From NCBI GenBank assembly GCA_025345505.1, contig JANVCC010000185.1, forward strand, positions 3,650,500-3,714,499: DNA of 64,000 nt, in the 5' to 3' direction. The DNA is from Todiramphus chloris collaris (taxonomy: Eukaryota > Chordata > Aves > Coraciiformes > Alcedinidae). Positions 47,795 through 61,920 of the stretch are shown here, piece after piece. Every line of letters starts with the position of its first letter. The first letter of the stretch is position 1. The notes below the pieces were generated by a model, which did no database searches, was not told the DNA's origin, and was given only the letters and a program-made list of their open reading frames with translations. The translations under genes and the position numbers were made by a program.

Positions 47795-50589
47795 GCAGAC
47801 ACCCACAAACAGCGTGGAGAATACAGAGTTTGCTAGAAAAATGGAAATGACATTTTACTGGCTGTTACTAAAAACTTTGCCTTTCTTGCCTCTGCTGGAG
47901 GAGCACAGTTTTTGCTGGGAAACAGAACTTATTTAGGGAGCAAAGGCAAAAAACATCTCAGCAGATTTTCTTAGTCTTGTGGGCTTGGGAAAAAAAAATC
48001 CAAAACAACAAACAGACAAGCTTTTATACATATATATATGTATATTATTTTGCTGGCTGTGGAAGCAGAGTGCAAAGCCCACGAAAATATCATCTTAGAA
48101 AAGCACTGGCTTCTAATTAGCACAAAATATGATGCACTGCATACATTTGCCACGGGTGCAGAGAGGGAAAGTTAAGCTACAACCCGACCGCCTGTTAACG
48201 TGAAATCACTAAAACCACATTTCCCCTGGTACACAGCACTGCAATTACTCTGTTATCTTTATCTCCTCTCTCTTTCATTTAGTGGTGTGAGCTGAAGTCA
48301 CATCTAGTTATGGAGATGTACTGAGAAAACATCTGCTGAGCTGATGAAAAACACAGGGGGTCCTTCACTTTGCTCTTCCTATTTTCTTAGCAGGCGACAG
48401 AGAAGACTCAATGATTTTGAAGTCTCCACGAAGGCACAGAGCTGCTTCAATCACCCCATGGTTGTCCAGATGATGAAATGTTGCTTGATGACACCAAGGA
48501 AACACCATCCAGATCTTCTCACCCGAGGAAGACAGTAGATGCAAACCAAGATGAGGATGTACAAGTAGTAAGGTGGGACCAAAAGCAAAAAAAAAAACCC
48601 CAAAACAATCTTCTACAATGCTGAGTTCTGCTGAGTTCTCTCCTGCAACCACGATACAGTTCTGCATGCTGTCTTATGTTATCCTTTATCATAAGTGGTG
48701 TCATCCAGTCTCCTTCCTACATCAATTAGCCAGGATACTCCATCCTTGTTTTCATATCTTGGGGTCACCACTGTTTCCTGGTTTTAGTGGCACAAAGGCA
48801 ATCAGGCAAGATTTCACAGCGGCTACAGCAACTGCTGGAAAGCTCTCAAATCCACTGCAGTTGTATATTCCAAACTGGAACCACTTCTAAGCTTGAAGAT
48901 ACCAGTTGGGTCCAAACTTTGAGTCATTTCAGACACGTGGAAAGAGAGTATGTGAAAGCAGTTTAACACATGCTGGTTAATTGACCTGATCTTGCCTTGG
49001 GACAGATGGATGGACTCAAGGACCACCACAGAGCCTTTTCAGCCTGTCCCTGGCATGACTATTCCCCATAGCCACAGGCACAATCCTCCAGAACATGAGG
49101 GCACAACCTGGCAGGGAGGTGCAGTTGGGCACATGATATATATAGTCAGAAAGGACTCTCCTGCCCTGAGCAGCAGTAAAGAAAAATATTGGGTCTGTCC
49201 TGCACTTCCACAGACATTGAAAACAGGGCTCCAGGCAGAGCTGAGCAGCCCCTTTGCTAAGGGTTGACCATGTGAGGGGAGGGCTACCAGCCCTGCAACC
49301 CAGGCACAACTGCTCTCATCTCCATGTCAGGCAAGACACAGGGTGTGCTCCTGCTCACCACCAATTAAACATAATTCACCTGCTTATTGTCACAGCAGGG
49401 TAATAATGCAGTCTGAAAATAACCACAGTGAAAAAGCGTGCGGTGAAGGGAATAGGAGTGGAGGACACGAGTTCATCATCAGTCTGGCCTCTGAGTCCTC
49501 ATTTGGGCCACTGACAGGCAGGGACAGACAGATACAGCACGTTAATTAAAAGGCATTGGTAGCAGCACTTCACATTACCTCTGATTTACCTCATGCATTT
49601 TGGATCATTAATCCTCTCTCAGACACCCAAGGAGAAGCTGTGTGTCTGTCTGCTTTGCTTAACTCACCTCCTGCTTCAGACAAATTACAGGCAGCACACC
49701 TTTCTGCCTCGTTGCTAAACCTTCCTCAGCAAAAGCCCTTGCCTCATCAAACCTAGAAAGTCCCACTACTCCTACTCCCAGCACCCCTGCACTTCCTTGT
49801 GTGAAAGCAGGACACAGCGGTGCTTTGGACAGCTTTGGAGGGAAGACTTCTGATGGTGACTGCTTGTTCAAGGGAAGCTCTCAGGAAGGCAGTAGGTTGA
49901 ATCCATAACGTGCCCAGTCTTTTTACAAGTACATTTTACTTTACAGTAGCTATAGTCCCTTGACCTGAAAAATTTAAGCTCCGGTGCACCCTCAGTTAAA
50001 AATAAAAGAGTCAGTAGCCCACGTGCTCTTCCGAGGGCTTTCTGAACTCCTGCATCTTAGTGGCTTGCTCTGATGAACCTCCAGTTCCTTCAAACAACTC
50101 TACTTGGGCCATCTGTTCTCGTGGGGCAGTCTATTATTTTTACACGGTGATTATTTGTGTTATGAGACACAGCACAGCCACAGAATAAGACCCTACTGTG
50201 CTTGGCGCTCCGCAAACGCCCAACAAAACATGGGCTGCGTTCCTCTGCATCTTCCAAGCCTCTCTCCCCAGCTGGAGGTCACTGTGTGATAATGAGACAA
50301 GGAGAAACTCTCGAACATCGGAGGGAACAGATGTAGGCACCGGCCACATCATCTGCAGCAAAACCAGCCCTCGCGTGCAAATGTGGTGAGAAAAGAACAG
50401 CGTCGTGCTGTGCTATGCGCTGGTTGGAAGTTTGCTGCCCCCTGAAGCAGCAGAATCGCTCCCTGCCAAGGGAGCACACAGGCACACTCTGAAAAGAAAG
50501 GATTTACACCCTGCCCTGATATGTACCTGGAAAATCTGAGGGAAAGGATCAGGTATTGCCACGTGACAAGTAAAACGTTGCGGACTCAC

Positions 50590-50757
50590 CAGGATACAGC
50601 TGCTTTGTCGGTGCACTAAGCTGAGCATCTTTTGTTACTCTGTAAGCAACATCTGCTTCTTTTGAAGATCTTCTGCTTGTGCAAAACCCTGTTGTTTTTG
50701 TTATACCGTCAGGTAAATTATGGAAATCTAACACCTTCAAGAGGTCTGCAGGTTCAG
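50590..50757 (-). CDS. COL5A1: COL5A1 exon 2, start of the TSPN/LNS domain
   Basis: This exon encodes the first part of the amino-terminal globular (thrombospondin-N-like) domain of the pro-alpha1(V) collagen chain, a secreted extracellular-matrix protein that nucleates and limits the diameter of collagen I fibrils. The translation runs [20 protein letters not shown], then [11 protein letters not shown], and ends at SAPTKQLYP. This reads as alpha1(V), not the related alpha1(XI), which differs at many of these positions. The acceptor is a T-rich tract ending ACAG at 50758-50761 and the donor is GTGAGT at 50589-50584. The exon is 168 nt and enters and leaves in phase 1 (a split Ala codon at the start, a split Gly codon at the end). 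It contains one of the four cysteines of the domain. The signal peptide belongs to exon 1, which is not in the window. Confidence 0.96.
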
Positions 50758-51884
50758 CTGTAAAAAAGAAAAGGAGAAAACAAGAATTAGCAGACAACAG
50801 GACTGGGCAGTTGCTCGGACCCCAATTGGTATTAGCCTGCATCACACAAATCAATCATCACTATTTTAAAAACAGACAAAATATCTTTTCAATACATCTG
50901 CAAATGTGATGTTAATACCGGCTTCAAAGCTAGGATGCCAGACTGGTGGTTAAAGGCACTAACTCAGTGCAGAGAGGAACAGTCAATCAGCTGTCTGCAC
51001 TGGGGCAGAAGGGAGAAGACACTGTCTTATTAGCTGCAGGACTTAAATTTTCTGGATGTCTTCACCCGATCTCCATCATTCAAATACGTCCTGAAGATTA
51101 AGCATTTGACAGGAGATTCATGACCCGAGAGAAAGGCTTGAGATCAAGAAGTTGCCATCACACTGATGCAAACATTTCCATTCTCTTTTCATAAGTTGGT
51201 TGATCCAACAAGTTACTTTGAAGCAAATACCTGAGCAAACTTCCTGGAAGGATTAAACACACACACACCCCTCCTACACAAAACAACCTCCTGTCAATTC
51301 ACACCAATGGGACACTGTAAACCCAGAGCTGTGCCTGGGGGTACAGAAAGGAGTTGTGGCAGAGCAGCATCCCAGCGTGGTGCTGGTGCTCAGGGCTTGG
51401 TCGTGCTCTCTGCAGGCTCACCCAGCCCCTCGCAGGGTCTGTGCACAGCATCTGCCCCTGCCTGGGGTGAAGCAAGGTGACAGGGGGCAGGGATGCAGCA
51501 CAGCAAAGTGCCCCTTTTAACTCAGCAAGTCCCATCACATAATGCCCCCTTTCTCCCAGGCATTTCCCCCATGACACTGGGATTTCTGCACAGCCACCAG
51601 CACACACAAGCACGCAGCTGAACAGCCAACAAGACACACGTGCTTCACAGAACAGGAAAAATCTCCAGGGGCATTTCAACTAGTGGCATGAAGCAAAAGG
51701 CCTCACCAGTTCTCCTCGACCACCTCCCATTAGGCTCATATCCCGAGACTCTCATTGCTGCAGACATTAGACAAGTTAATGAAGAGAGCTTATCTGACAC
51801 CCCCTGCTCCCCATGCCAGGAAAGTCAGGGCTGGTTCACCTCCAGATGTTCAGGTCTCTAGAACATTAAGTAATGCAAGTGATG

Positions 51885-51916
51885 TCATTAACTTCCTAAC
51901 TCATTAACTTCCTAAT
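51885..51916. repeat. 16-bp perfect tandem repeat
   Basis: TCATTAACTTCCTAAC followed by TCATTAACTTCCTAAT; the two units differ only in the final base. Located in intron 1. Confidence 0.85.
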
Positions 51917-54900
51917 CTGGTCTTGCTTGTGTCAGGAGAGATGGTGTCTCCAGAAGTGGAATAACCAGATCTGACTTTAAATGCTTAAAAGAAATTATTT
52001 TGAATTTTGACTTGATACTTGAAGCAAAGTGCTGTCAGAAGTAGGAACCACCAACCTCGCCAAACCTCTAGCAGTGCTCAAAGCAAATATCTGCCTGACA
52101 GCTTTATTTAGCCTTGCCTGGACAATATATCACAGCTGGATTCTTGATCCATTATTTTCCCCAAAGAGTGATATTATTTGTATTCTCAAGGACAGCCACA
52201 CATTAGATAGTCTGATGTTTGCAATGATACCCTGGACTAATCCTCTGGGCTGGCTGTCCCAGCTTCCATCAGGATCTCAGGGCAAAGCTTATTACCAGCT
52301 CACAGAATGGCCACAAGTAACCCAGCTGCATTTGGAAGGGTGCATGGCATTGCTGCTGCTGCCACAAGAGACATCTCCCCAGAGAGCAAGAAAATACAGG
52401 GAAAAAAGAAATCTTGCAAAGAAAAAAGAAAAATAATTAAATTGGCCTCATCCTGGGGTCAAGTGTATTACTAGAAAGACCAGAGAGGAAAGAGGGAGAG
52501 GATTTGCAAGGGATGTGCCACAATGCAACTGGCTGCATCCATGGGGAAGGGCCACGGCGTGCGCATCAGCACTGAGCACAGGCACCCCAGCAATGGAAAC
52601 AAACAGCACGAGTGGATCTTTTACAACAGAAAAAGTTCTGGTTACCAAGAAGGTCAGCCTAATATTTGCATGGAAAATTAATGTACATTGTTAGGCAGTT
52701 TTAAAAAGTTTCCACAATCCTGAGAAGTTGGGCCTTCAATGAGAGATTACAAACATATGGCAAGGCCAAGTGAACCCTGCAGATAATAAACCGGCTGAGA
52801 GAGTCTGGACTGAGCAGTGCACAGCTGGAATTGTTCCTCATCTCTCCTTCTTGTTAGACCATATGTGGGTGACACGCATTTGTCTAAGCCATCCTTACCA
52901 CTTGGATCTTTCCCACTGCCTTTAACCATGTTTTATTTCACACAGAAATCGGTGCACATGCAGCCCAAGCTGTGTTTCAGCAACTAAAATTACAATAAAA
53001 CTCCAGCTCTGCTTCCAGTTACCTCCCCGTGCTCCAAGAGATTCAAATCAGCCAGCTCCAAAGCTGCCTCCAACATTTATTTAGGGAGGAGAGGGGAAAA
53101 AGGCAAAGGCAAGGGGGAGGGGATGTGAATTCCAGACTCCTGACATCAGCCTGGTCCCTATGCCGGGGATCTGAGCCTTGCTAACAGCACTGCACGTCAA
53201 CCATCCCGCAGGGAGCGGCCACGGCAAAGCCAAGGTGTTTGCAGGAACAGAAACATCTGCAGAAGAATCCATCGTCTGAAAGCTCAGCTGCTGTTGCAAC
53301 AAAAACTGCACGAATGTGATCTCCTTTGGCAAGGCAGCCGTGGCTGACACCAGAGCTGGTTGTGGGTACCTCGTAGGAAAGGAGTGCCTGGTGCTGGGCA
53401 AGTTAAATGTTGCTGCTTTGCCACGAGCTCATAGCTAAAATTGTACAAGTTATTGATGGGACTGAAGCATAACACGAAAACAGAAGATTTCACCAGCACT
53501 ACACTTTAACAGAGTGATGCTACTTGCAAGCCATATGGCAACTGCTTGCCAAAAGCTCCTGCAGTGGTTATAGCACAGTGGCAGGCATTCGGAAGAGCGG
53601 GACCTCCTCCAGAAGCAACCATCCATGAGCAGGTAGCAGGTTCAGTGCTCCAGCCCCTGTTCAGAGCCCTCTGAGCAACCTCCACCCGTCATCAGCACTC
53701 TGTGCAGCACTTCTCATCCGTAAAGGAACATGCAAGCATCTGCCTGCCCCCTGTGCTGCTGTGAGCCTCCAAACACAACATGAAATTCATCTTCATACTG
53801 AAGGAAGATCCTCTCTACCTCCCTAACAATGATGGATTAGGTCAAAGTGGGATGCTGAAGTAGAATAACAGCCCGGGTATTGCACAAACTGCAAACCACA
53901 GAGGTACCCAGGAGGAAAGCAAGTAACCTCTGTTCACAGGTACACACAAGTGTGTTGCCTCTTCTAGCTCCTGGAAATCAAAGAGAAGGTGAGGAGCCAG
54001 CTGAAACCCTACAGAGCACTCATGCTGCCCTTCATCACTGAAAGTGTCAGTTTGAGTAGGACTCAGTCGCCAGCTCTTTCCAGAAAGATGAGCTTCACAC
54101 CAGAGCAGCTCTTACTCCTGTCCAGTTAATTAGTTTATTTATTTCTGCTTGAGTTTTCAGCCACATCTAAACTCCTGTGAGGAGTTATGACGGCACCGTA
54201 CGCCAAAGTACAGAGACCATACTGACCAAAATCAGGCTCTACAGGGTATTTCTCACAAGCTTGCACTGGGCTTGGCCTTCATCCGAGAACTGAATTAGCT
54301 GCTGCTTTATGAAAGCTTTTTTTTTTTCTTTAATTATTTTTACTTGTTATTTTATGAATACCATTACTATGCAGCGTTACACACAGGATCATTCTTTCAT
54401 TCAAGATGCACAGGGCTTCCCAAAGAGACCAGCAGCTCAGTCCCTGCTGCACTGGAGGAAAGGGGCAACATACCCTGTACACAAGGAGGCAACCCCCAAA
54501 AAAGCCAAAATTGGACCAGAGGCTGCACCAAAAGCCTGCACCCAGCAGCCTGTAAAGCCCTTGAACAGGACCAGAAAGAAGCCTTTCTTCACATTTTACC
54601 CGGGCAGAGAAGAATGACTCACTGATGAACCAACAGTGGCAAAAGGAGGAATTAATTCCCTAATTCCTTCATGTCTGACCAAGGCTTTAACCACAAGACC
54701 AATCTTTCTGCATTAATCTGACTCCTAATTATTTAATTACTTGTTAAAACCTGGAACAGAAGCAGCTGGTATTAAGTCCATAACACTACTCCCACTCAGC
54801 AGTGCCCAATAGCCACTTTTTCTTTCTTACACATCAATATTAAAAGAAATCAAGTGGCCTTCATTAAATAAGCTCCCCAGCTTTGGGCTGGGCACAAGTT

Positions 54901-57900
54901 GCAGCCAAAACAGGGTCTGTGTGGCTGTGCCCTGCCACCCTCAACCACAGCCAAGCCACCTGCTCGGACTCAGCTGTGGGATGCTGGAGGAATATCCCCG
55001 AGGAACTCAAAAGGGAAGCAGAGCATCATTAACATCCGGAGGTGAACACAGGAGCACAATGAACACCCCTACCTGTGGGCAGACCCCATTCCCAACATGT
55101 TGTTCAGCCTCACCTTTCCCTGACTGTTCTTGAAATCTTAAAAGGGAAAGACATTTTAAACCCTGCTGATCCTTCAGGATGTCTGCAATAAACAAGGATT
55201 TAAAAAAAAAAAAGGAAAGTGAGAGCAGAAAAGAGGACAACCAGCTTAGCAACTGCAGTGAAGGTCAGGTAAAGACTTCTTACATGCACCATCTACCACC
55301 TGACCATTATGTAAAGGTTAAAGAGTTTGATTTCTCCACCAAGCTTGATATCAAGCCCAGACCTTCCTAATTTTATCTTCCCTGGCCAAGGCATTTTGTT
55401 TTGCTTTCACCAGGAGAAGCTATCCTGCCCTTGGGATTTGTGTCCTTGCAAGAGCTAACGGGTGTCAGCCCAGGGAGGGCACACACCATCAGCTCCCTGC
55501 TCCTCCCATTTCATCACCACCTTGGCTGATCCTCAGCCTGATGTTCTTACAAGCAGGATAAATCAGCAGGAAAAGAAGACATCATTCTCCCCTCAAAAAA
55601 AAACCCAAATAAAATCAACCCCAAGAACCTAATGGGAATGGTGCTATTGAAATTCAGCACATGATGGACCTGCAGTTTCCACAGACCACACTGAAAGTCC
55701 CAGTACATATGGCATGAGCCAGAAGTCATTAATCTAAGCCACATTTATGCCTGTAATCATAATTTTTAACACCTGAAGCAAAGCTCTTGAACAGTCCCCA
55801 AGCATCAGGATACACAAGTCACTTAGATGTCACTTGTGGGCATCCACATTCCCAGTGTCCAAAAAACTCATCAAATTACAAACAGCAAACCTCTGAACAA
55901 TTCTCTCCCCCATCATTTTTCAAGGTCTTTGAATAAATCCTTATCCCCAAGAAAATCCACAATATTTAAATTTGCACTCGAGGTGAAGACTGAAACTACT
56001 GTAGCCTCGCAGAGCTGGTGACCAACGTTCTCCATGACCCTCCTGCTTTATGCTGTGCCATTTGGAGCCAGCTGCTCTCCCCAGCCACCCCACGCAGCCC
56101 ACCGGGGTGAACCGAGCACCACCGAGATGTACTGCTCAAAAGGCAAAGTCAGGCCTTCAGAAAAAGCATACAATCTGGATTCCAGTAATTATAAAGTTTA
56201 AATATTTATTTTTCCAACTTCATCCAGTCAGTTGTATAAATCTGTTAAAGTGCAGTTATGCAAAAGAAATTTTATACATCTGCTCTGACAGTTGCCTCCC
56301 AGCTTTTCAGTGGGATCTTCAAGCTTTTCCAGCTGTCATTTGGGAAGTTTTTTGTTGTTTTGGTGTTTGTTTGTTTTCAAGTAAACCGATCGCATGGCAC
56401 CAGGAGCAGAGACTTTCAGGAGAAGAAAGCAAGAACACCCCACTAGGTATCTATCACCAGACTCCTCCTACAAAACCCAGCAAGCTGGCAATGCCATGAC
56501 ACTGTACCCTCAACTGCTAACTTCACAGTACCCACTTAGCACCAGGATAACCAGGACCCGGGGCCACCCACACCCTCCAAGCCCCTCACCAGCCTGCAGA
56601 GCCAGGTGCCTGAGCTGAGCTGGGTACTCAGCACAGGACTGGAAAGAGAAGAAATGCTGTTTCTGGAGTATGGAGAATGCATCTGAGAAACCTGCCCCAG
56701 TTCTGAACGGCTCTGTTGCATTCATTTGATTGCTAGTGAAAGGCTCTGCCTTGACATCCTCGGAGATCAAAGCCAGCCCTTGGAGAATGTCTGCAGTAAT
56801 GAGAGCAGCAGACTGTTTCCCACACCATGCCCAGCCTGTTCCTGCCTCTGAGGGTCTGGAAAGACCATGCATCCACCAGCCAACAACAAAACTACTTCCC
56901 TTGCAGTAGCTTGCATACTCCAAATGAATCAGCACCCAGATCTACCTACTCTTCTTCACAGACCTCTTCTGGTTTTCCAGTGAAGCTGCAGAAAGTGCTG
57001 TAGCAAAAAAATCAGTGTATTGATAAAAACAGATGTGCTTTTCCATCCACGTTTTGCTCAATTCACTGAAACCATCAGGAAACCCCCAAAGATCAAAACA
57101 GAACAGAAACTGAAAAGTTTTTAGCAGAGCAATTTAATCAACCAAAGGTGCACATCAACCAAACTAGCACTGCCCAGCTCAACACACTGTCCACAAGACA
57201 ACAATGTGGCTGCGTCCAAAACTGAGCTTAGGAGGTCAAAGCCTTCCCCTTTCATGACCCACCACTGCCATCGTACAGTACATCTGTTGTCTTACCTGCC
57301 AAGATCAAAAATGCCTACAGCATCTTCACTGAACACGTTCCTAGAACTTAAGAGTCAAGAAAATGCCCTTTCTTCAACTTTTTGCCCTACAATGCCCTTC
57401 AAAGTGGGAAAAAAAAAAGTCCTCATCAGCATCCTGAGAGATACATTCGCTCTGCACAGCTGACCTGTTGTATTAATGCAAGAGCTGAGACATTTGGGTG
57501 TCTGGAGAAAGGGTCACCACCCTGTAATGGTGGAGAACCATTCTTCTGTATTCAGTTCCATAACAGCTAAAGGGCATCCAAAGACCTTCAGGCCTTAATG
57601 ACACAGCACTTAGTCATACTATAGTTCAATGTGCAATTATTGCCAAAGATTTGAGGTCATAAGGTGAAGAATGAATAAGCACTCATGTTCCCAGCTCATT
57701 CCAGGTGCCCTCTGCAATTTTCACATCATTTAATACGTCACCCACCAGCCTGAGTATTTGTATCCAAGTGTCACATCCCCAGTGGAGCGGGTTTACTGGG
57801 AAGCAAAACCTTCCAACAGGAACAGGCAAAACAAAACTAACTCACCATCTTATCCAACAGCAGATAATGACAGTAAATAAAGCTAATAAGGATGATTTCA

Positions 57901-59294
57901 AGAGTAGCATCTCCTTGGAAAGGATCACAGCAAGGTGGAAAGAATCACCTGTCTCATCCACACAGCCTTGGCCAAGCCAGGCACTGCCAGGTAACTCAGG
58001 AGATATAAGGTGGATCTAGAATTCCCAGCTTTAATGAAACAAGGTCCACTTGTGCCACCAGGAGAGCCCATTCCTTACCATCCCCATCTCTCCTCTTTAT
58101 GATCTTTACGACAAAGTCACCGGCATCTTTGCTGCAAAGAGGTTACAAGTGATAATTTTATAAGGCACTTGCAGGTGCTCAGATGACAAGTATGAAGTTA
58201 TTACCATATTTTCCCCAATTAATATCAATACCTACACAAACAATATTAGGCAGAGCATCACCTTGTCTCACTGCATTACCTTCTCAAACAGGGAAGGAGG
58301 ATTCTGCAGGGCTGCCTGAATGAACATCAAAAGCTCACTCCCAGGAGGAGAGAGAGGAGATGCTATCATGTATTTAAGGGAAAAAGTGATTGCCAACAAA
58401 AAGCTCCTGATCTGTGAGAGGTCAGACCAGGGTGTGCTCACAGCAACAGGGAACAGGAAGAGCCAAGTGGGACCCAGCAGCAGCACTGGGCTCTAATCCT
58501 GACCTGGGAAACCCAGCCAAGACTGGGGTCCCTTCAGCAGGGAGCCAAGCCTCTGCAGACAGAGCTGCTGGCAGGGCAACGAGCTGGGTGCTTTACTGCC
58601 CTGTGTGAAAACCAGCAAGGAAACCACACACCAAGCACTGATCCCTCCCCTTCCATCTTCTCCAAGATAATTTATCCTGAATAAATTCTTTTCCTTTGGA
58701 GGACCAAACTCCAACCAGCAAGGCAGAGTGTGGTGGGAGAAAGATGCCCCCTCCATTGTGTTCAGGGCTTCTCACTCCCCAGAAGTTGAAATGGGATGCC
58801 TTGGCTTATACTAGGACTTAACTACCAAGGAGTAAATGCTCCTGTGCTGAGATTCAGGAGACAGACAAGTGGAGGTGAGAATTATAAGATGCTTCACTTA
58901 TTAGTGGTGTATCTCTATGGAGCCTGCAGTCTCCAGGTTACGCCTGTGGGATTTCAACAATTTCTACTCCTTATCTAAACACTTTTTACCACTGGTGACC
59001 TCCTAAGCTGCAGCCCTTGGATAAATGACTAAAACAAGATGCCAGAAGTGAAGACAAAATATAGACAAAAAATAAGAACGTAAAGCTCCAGTTGCTGTTG
59101 CTCGAGCATCCTTTGAATGGACTTAATACAGCCTCTTAAAATCACTGCATCCCAGTAAAACAAAGTGACACATTTGGATAAAGAGGAAAAGCATTTTAAG
59201 GAGGAGAATCAAGGCATTTGAACCACACAAGATATAAGTGTTAGTTCCTGAAGAAGGGGGCACAAAACAAAAAAAGGCCAGCAAAAAAAAGAAA

Positions 59295-59310
59295 GGGGGG
59301 GGTGGGGGGG
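59295..59310. repeat. G8-T-G7 run
   Basis: Eight G, one T and seven G on the plus strand, in an A-rich setting in intron 1. G-quadruplex-capable. Confidence 0.85.
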
Positions 59311-59426
59311 CAGATACTCATCTGGTGCAAATCGGCTCCTCTGAACTGCAACAGAGCTGTGTCAGTTCACATTGCTCCACATAGCCGAATATTTCACGAA
59401 TGACTCATGTCATCCCCTTATGGGGG

Positions 59427-59460
59427 TTTTTTTTGTGGTGTGGTTTTTTTTTTTTTTTTA
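59427..59460. repeat. poly-T tracts
   Basis: A run of eight T, a GTGGTGTGG spacer, and a run of sixteen T. No adjoining retroelement is recognised. Confidence 0.85.
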
Positions 59461-60121
59461 AAAGGCCCAAATAGTCCCAACTGTGAACAAAGGAAACCAT
59501 TATGCAGAGTCAGATTCGAAAGATCGTATGCATAATCCCAAAAGGGGAAGAAAGAAACCCAGAACTGATATTGGAGCGGCTCTGCAAGACTACATTAAAT
59601 TCAAAGAATCAAATAATCTTTGTTCCTTTGAGTATAAATCTTTTTATTTAAAAAAAAATACTCAATCGTTTGGGGTTTTTTAACAAAGCAGTGGAGTTAG
59701 CAGCTAACAGCAAGCAAAGGGCAGGCCTTTCCTCCACAAAATTGAATTAATCCATGCAAAAAAAAAAAATCTCTGCTGCAAATGCCATACAAAACTTAAA
59801 GGCACAATGCACAGAAAAATGGCAAATGTTGAGGACTTTGGGGGACAATCCCAGCCCCATTCAAGAGCAGCAACCATCCTCATCACTTTAAAGAAGGGAG
59901 CATTTCAGATTCTTCCCTGGTAGGGGGAAAAGAAAACTACAGTAGTGCAGGGCTGGCTCCACAAGCATGGGGATTGCTCAGTGGAGGAAAAAGGGTGCTA
60001 AAGGGTCAGGGAGCAGGACAGGCTTTCTTCTGACATCAGAGCAACTCTGGCCAGGGCGACTCTTGCCCCACGCCAGCGTGGGAGCCAGGGCACTGAGGGC
60101 ACATGGAGCAGAGAGCCCTAA

Positions 60122-60138
60122 GGGGGGGGGGGGGGGGG
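60122..60138. repeat. poly-G tract of 17
   Basis: Seventeen uninterrupted G on the plus strand in a G/C-rich part of intron 1. Length is likely unstable and its exact count uncertain. Confidence 0.85.
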
Positions 60139-61858
60139 TCTGTCCCTTTCAAGGAGCTGCTGACGCCCATTCCCACAACTCCTGGGGAGAACAGTGGCAA
60201 ACAAAATCCAGAATACAGAGAAAGGGCAGTGGTGGGGTTCCCAGAAAGGCAGGTCTGAGGGTGCAAAGCCAAGACAGAGCATCCCTTTCTCTGCCCATGG
60301 GCAGCCTCCCCCATCCCTGCAGGGGTCAGGGGGGGTTTGCAGTGGGTTTCACCCAGAAACGGGGCCACGGCACCCACGACTTCCATCCCCCTTTCTCCAC
60401 TGAAGCGAAACCATTGCATCAGCTCAAGAGAAAAAGCACAAAGCCTTTTAAGGCAGAGCCCACATCAAACCCTGCCAAACCCCCAGCCCACGTCAGCGCA
60501 ACTGTTCAGTGTCCGAGGAGTTTCTCCAGGCCCGTCCTGACAGCAGGGCCAAGAGAAGGAGGTGAATCACCAGCCTCCTAGTCCATGTCCTTGCCCCTGC
60601 TCACACAGCCAGGCTGCAGCAGAGATGCCTCACATACCACCCTGCCCACAGCCCTGTGCTGCTCCCATCCCAGCCAGCCCTGTTGCCCCTCCAGCCAGGA
60701 TCCAGGAGGAGCCTTCCAATCCCCCACCAGTTGGATCAAGCGTTTCTGGGTCACTGTGACATTTTGGGAAGTTTTCCAGCAGAAGTTTTATTACTGGCAG
60801 GAGTCTTGCCCTTAAAAGAAAAACTAAGGGTGAATGGAGTATAAAATTTTTAGTTATTAAAGGTACAAACTCACACGCTCAGCAGATCTGCAGAAGGAAA
60901 CGGTGACAGAGCATGAATGAGTAACCGAGAGGTCTTAAAGAACACTCAGTTTTAGGAACTCAGTTTCTGAAAGTCAGCCATAAAGGGATGCAAGTTATGT
61001 GCAAATGAACAGGCACTCTCCTTCTCTCCCACCTCAAGTCTCTGGTTCCTTTATTCAAAAAAAAGCCTCACTTTAAAATCCTTGCAAGGCCCCTGCATTG
61101 CCTCGGTCCCAAGTAGATGCATAGAAATCACATCCAAGGAGTCCGTCATTCTTCCTGAACAAAACCTCAGCACAGCCTTATGGAAATCAGCTCTGCAGGT
61201 GAGGCACTGAGGTTTTCCAGGTTGCACGTGGGAGGGAAAGTCTCCAATGTGTGAATTGACCCCTCTGCCTATGGCACCCCATGGTTTTCTGCCAGAGGTG
61301 ATGAGGAACCAGCTAGTATCTCTGCAGACATCTGACTACATAGCCTGGTTTGATGACAGGGAGGACATGAAGTCCACAGGCAACATCTCCCACACTGAGC
61401 CATCCCAACACAAGGCAGAGCTCACAGCTCAAGGCCTGGACCACATCTGCAGAGTGCTGCAGAGAGAGCAGACACATCAGCATCACTTGGGGACCTCTAA
61501 GTCACACTCCATCGTGACCACGTTTCACAGCCAAGGCAACCCAACCAAACTATGGGTTTCACTTGAGGCTGACAACGGCTTTAACTGATCATTATTTTTC
61601 TGGCTAAGCTTTACAGGATGGCCACTGCCTCTCCCAGCTTCACAACACTGCCCTGGGACTCACACCTAAGCCAGCTACAGCCAACGTGGAGGCTCCTGCA
61701 GCTCTCAAGCAGGTGCATTTGAAGGGGGGAAAGGAAAGTTCAACCTTTTGCCTGTGCTCTAAGGAGTGCCGTGTGTTTCCAGACGATCTGGCACTCGGAC
61801 AGCATTTTCAAAGCACTTTGTAATGATCAACCACTTAAAAGTCTGTGAGATTTAATTA

Positions 61859-61920
61859 GGGCCTGATCTTGCAGCACATGAAAGTCAAAGGAAGTTTTGC
61901 AACCAGTTTTAATGGGGTGC
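61859..61920. repeat. relic of an ancient amniote interspersed repeat
   Basis: GGGCCTGATCTTGCAGCACA, then GAAAGTCAAAGGAAGTTTTG and TTTTAATGGGGTGC, follow the pattern of the reptile/bird repeat with GGGCCTGATCCTGC and a palindromic GAAGTCAATGGGAGTTTTGC core. Relative to the block at 46921 it reads in the opposite direction. Family name not assigned. Confidence 0.5.

Noticed and set aside
50940..50975. Possible MIR-like GGTGGTTAAAGGCAC stretch in intron 1
   Set aside because: Only a dozen bases agree and no further SINE block follows.
59967..60581. 204-codon plus-strand open frame in intron 1
   Set aside because: It runs through a 17-G homopolymer, its length depends on the exact G count, and the product shows no domain.
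59900..60700. COL5A1 exon 1 / promoter in the G/C-rich part of intron 1
   Set aside because: No signal-peptide frame ending in a phase-1 donor on the minus strand and no CpG-dense island; exon 1 is likelier beyond the window.
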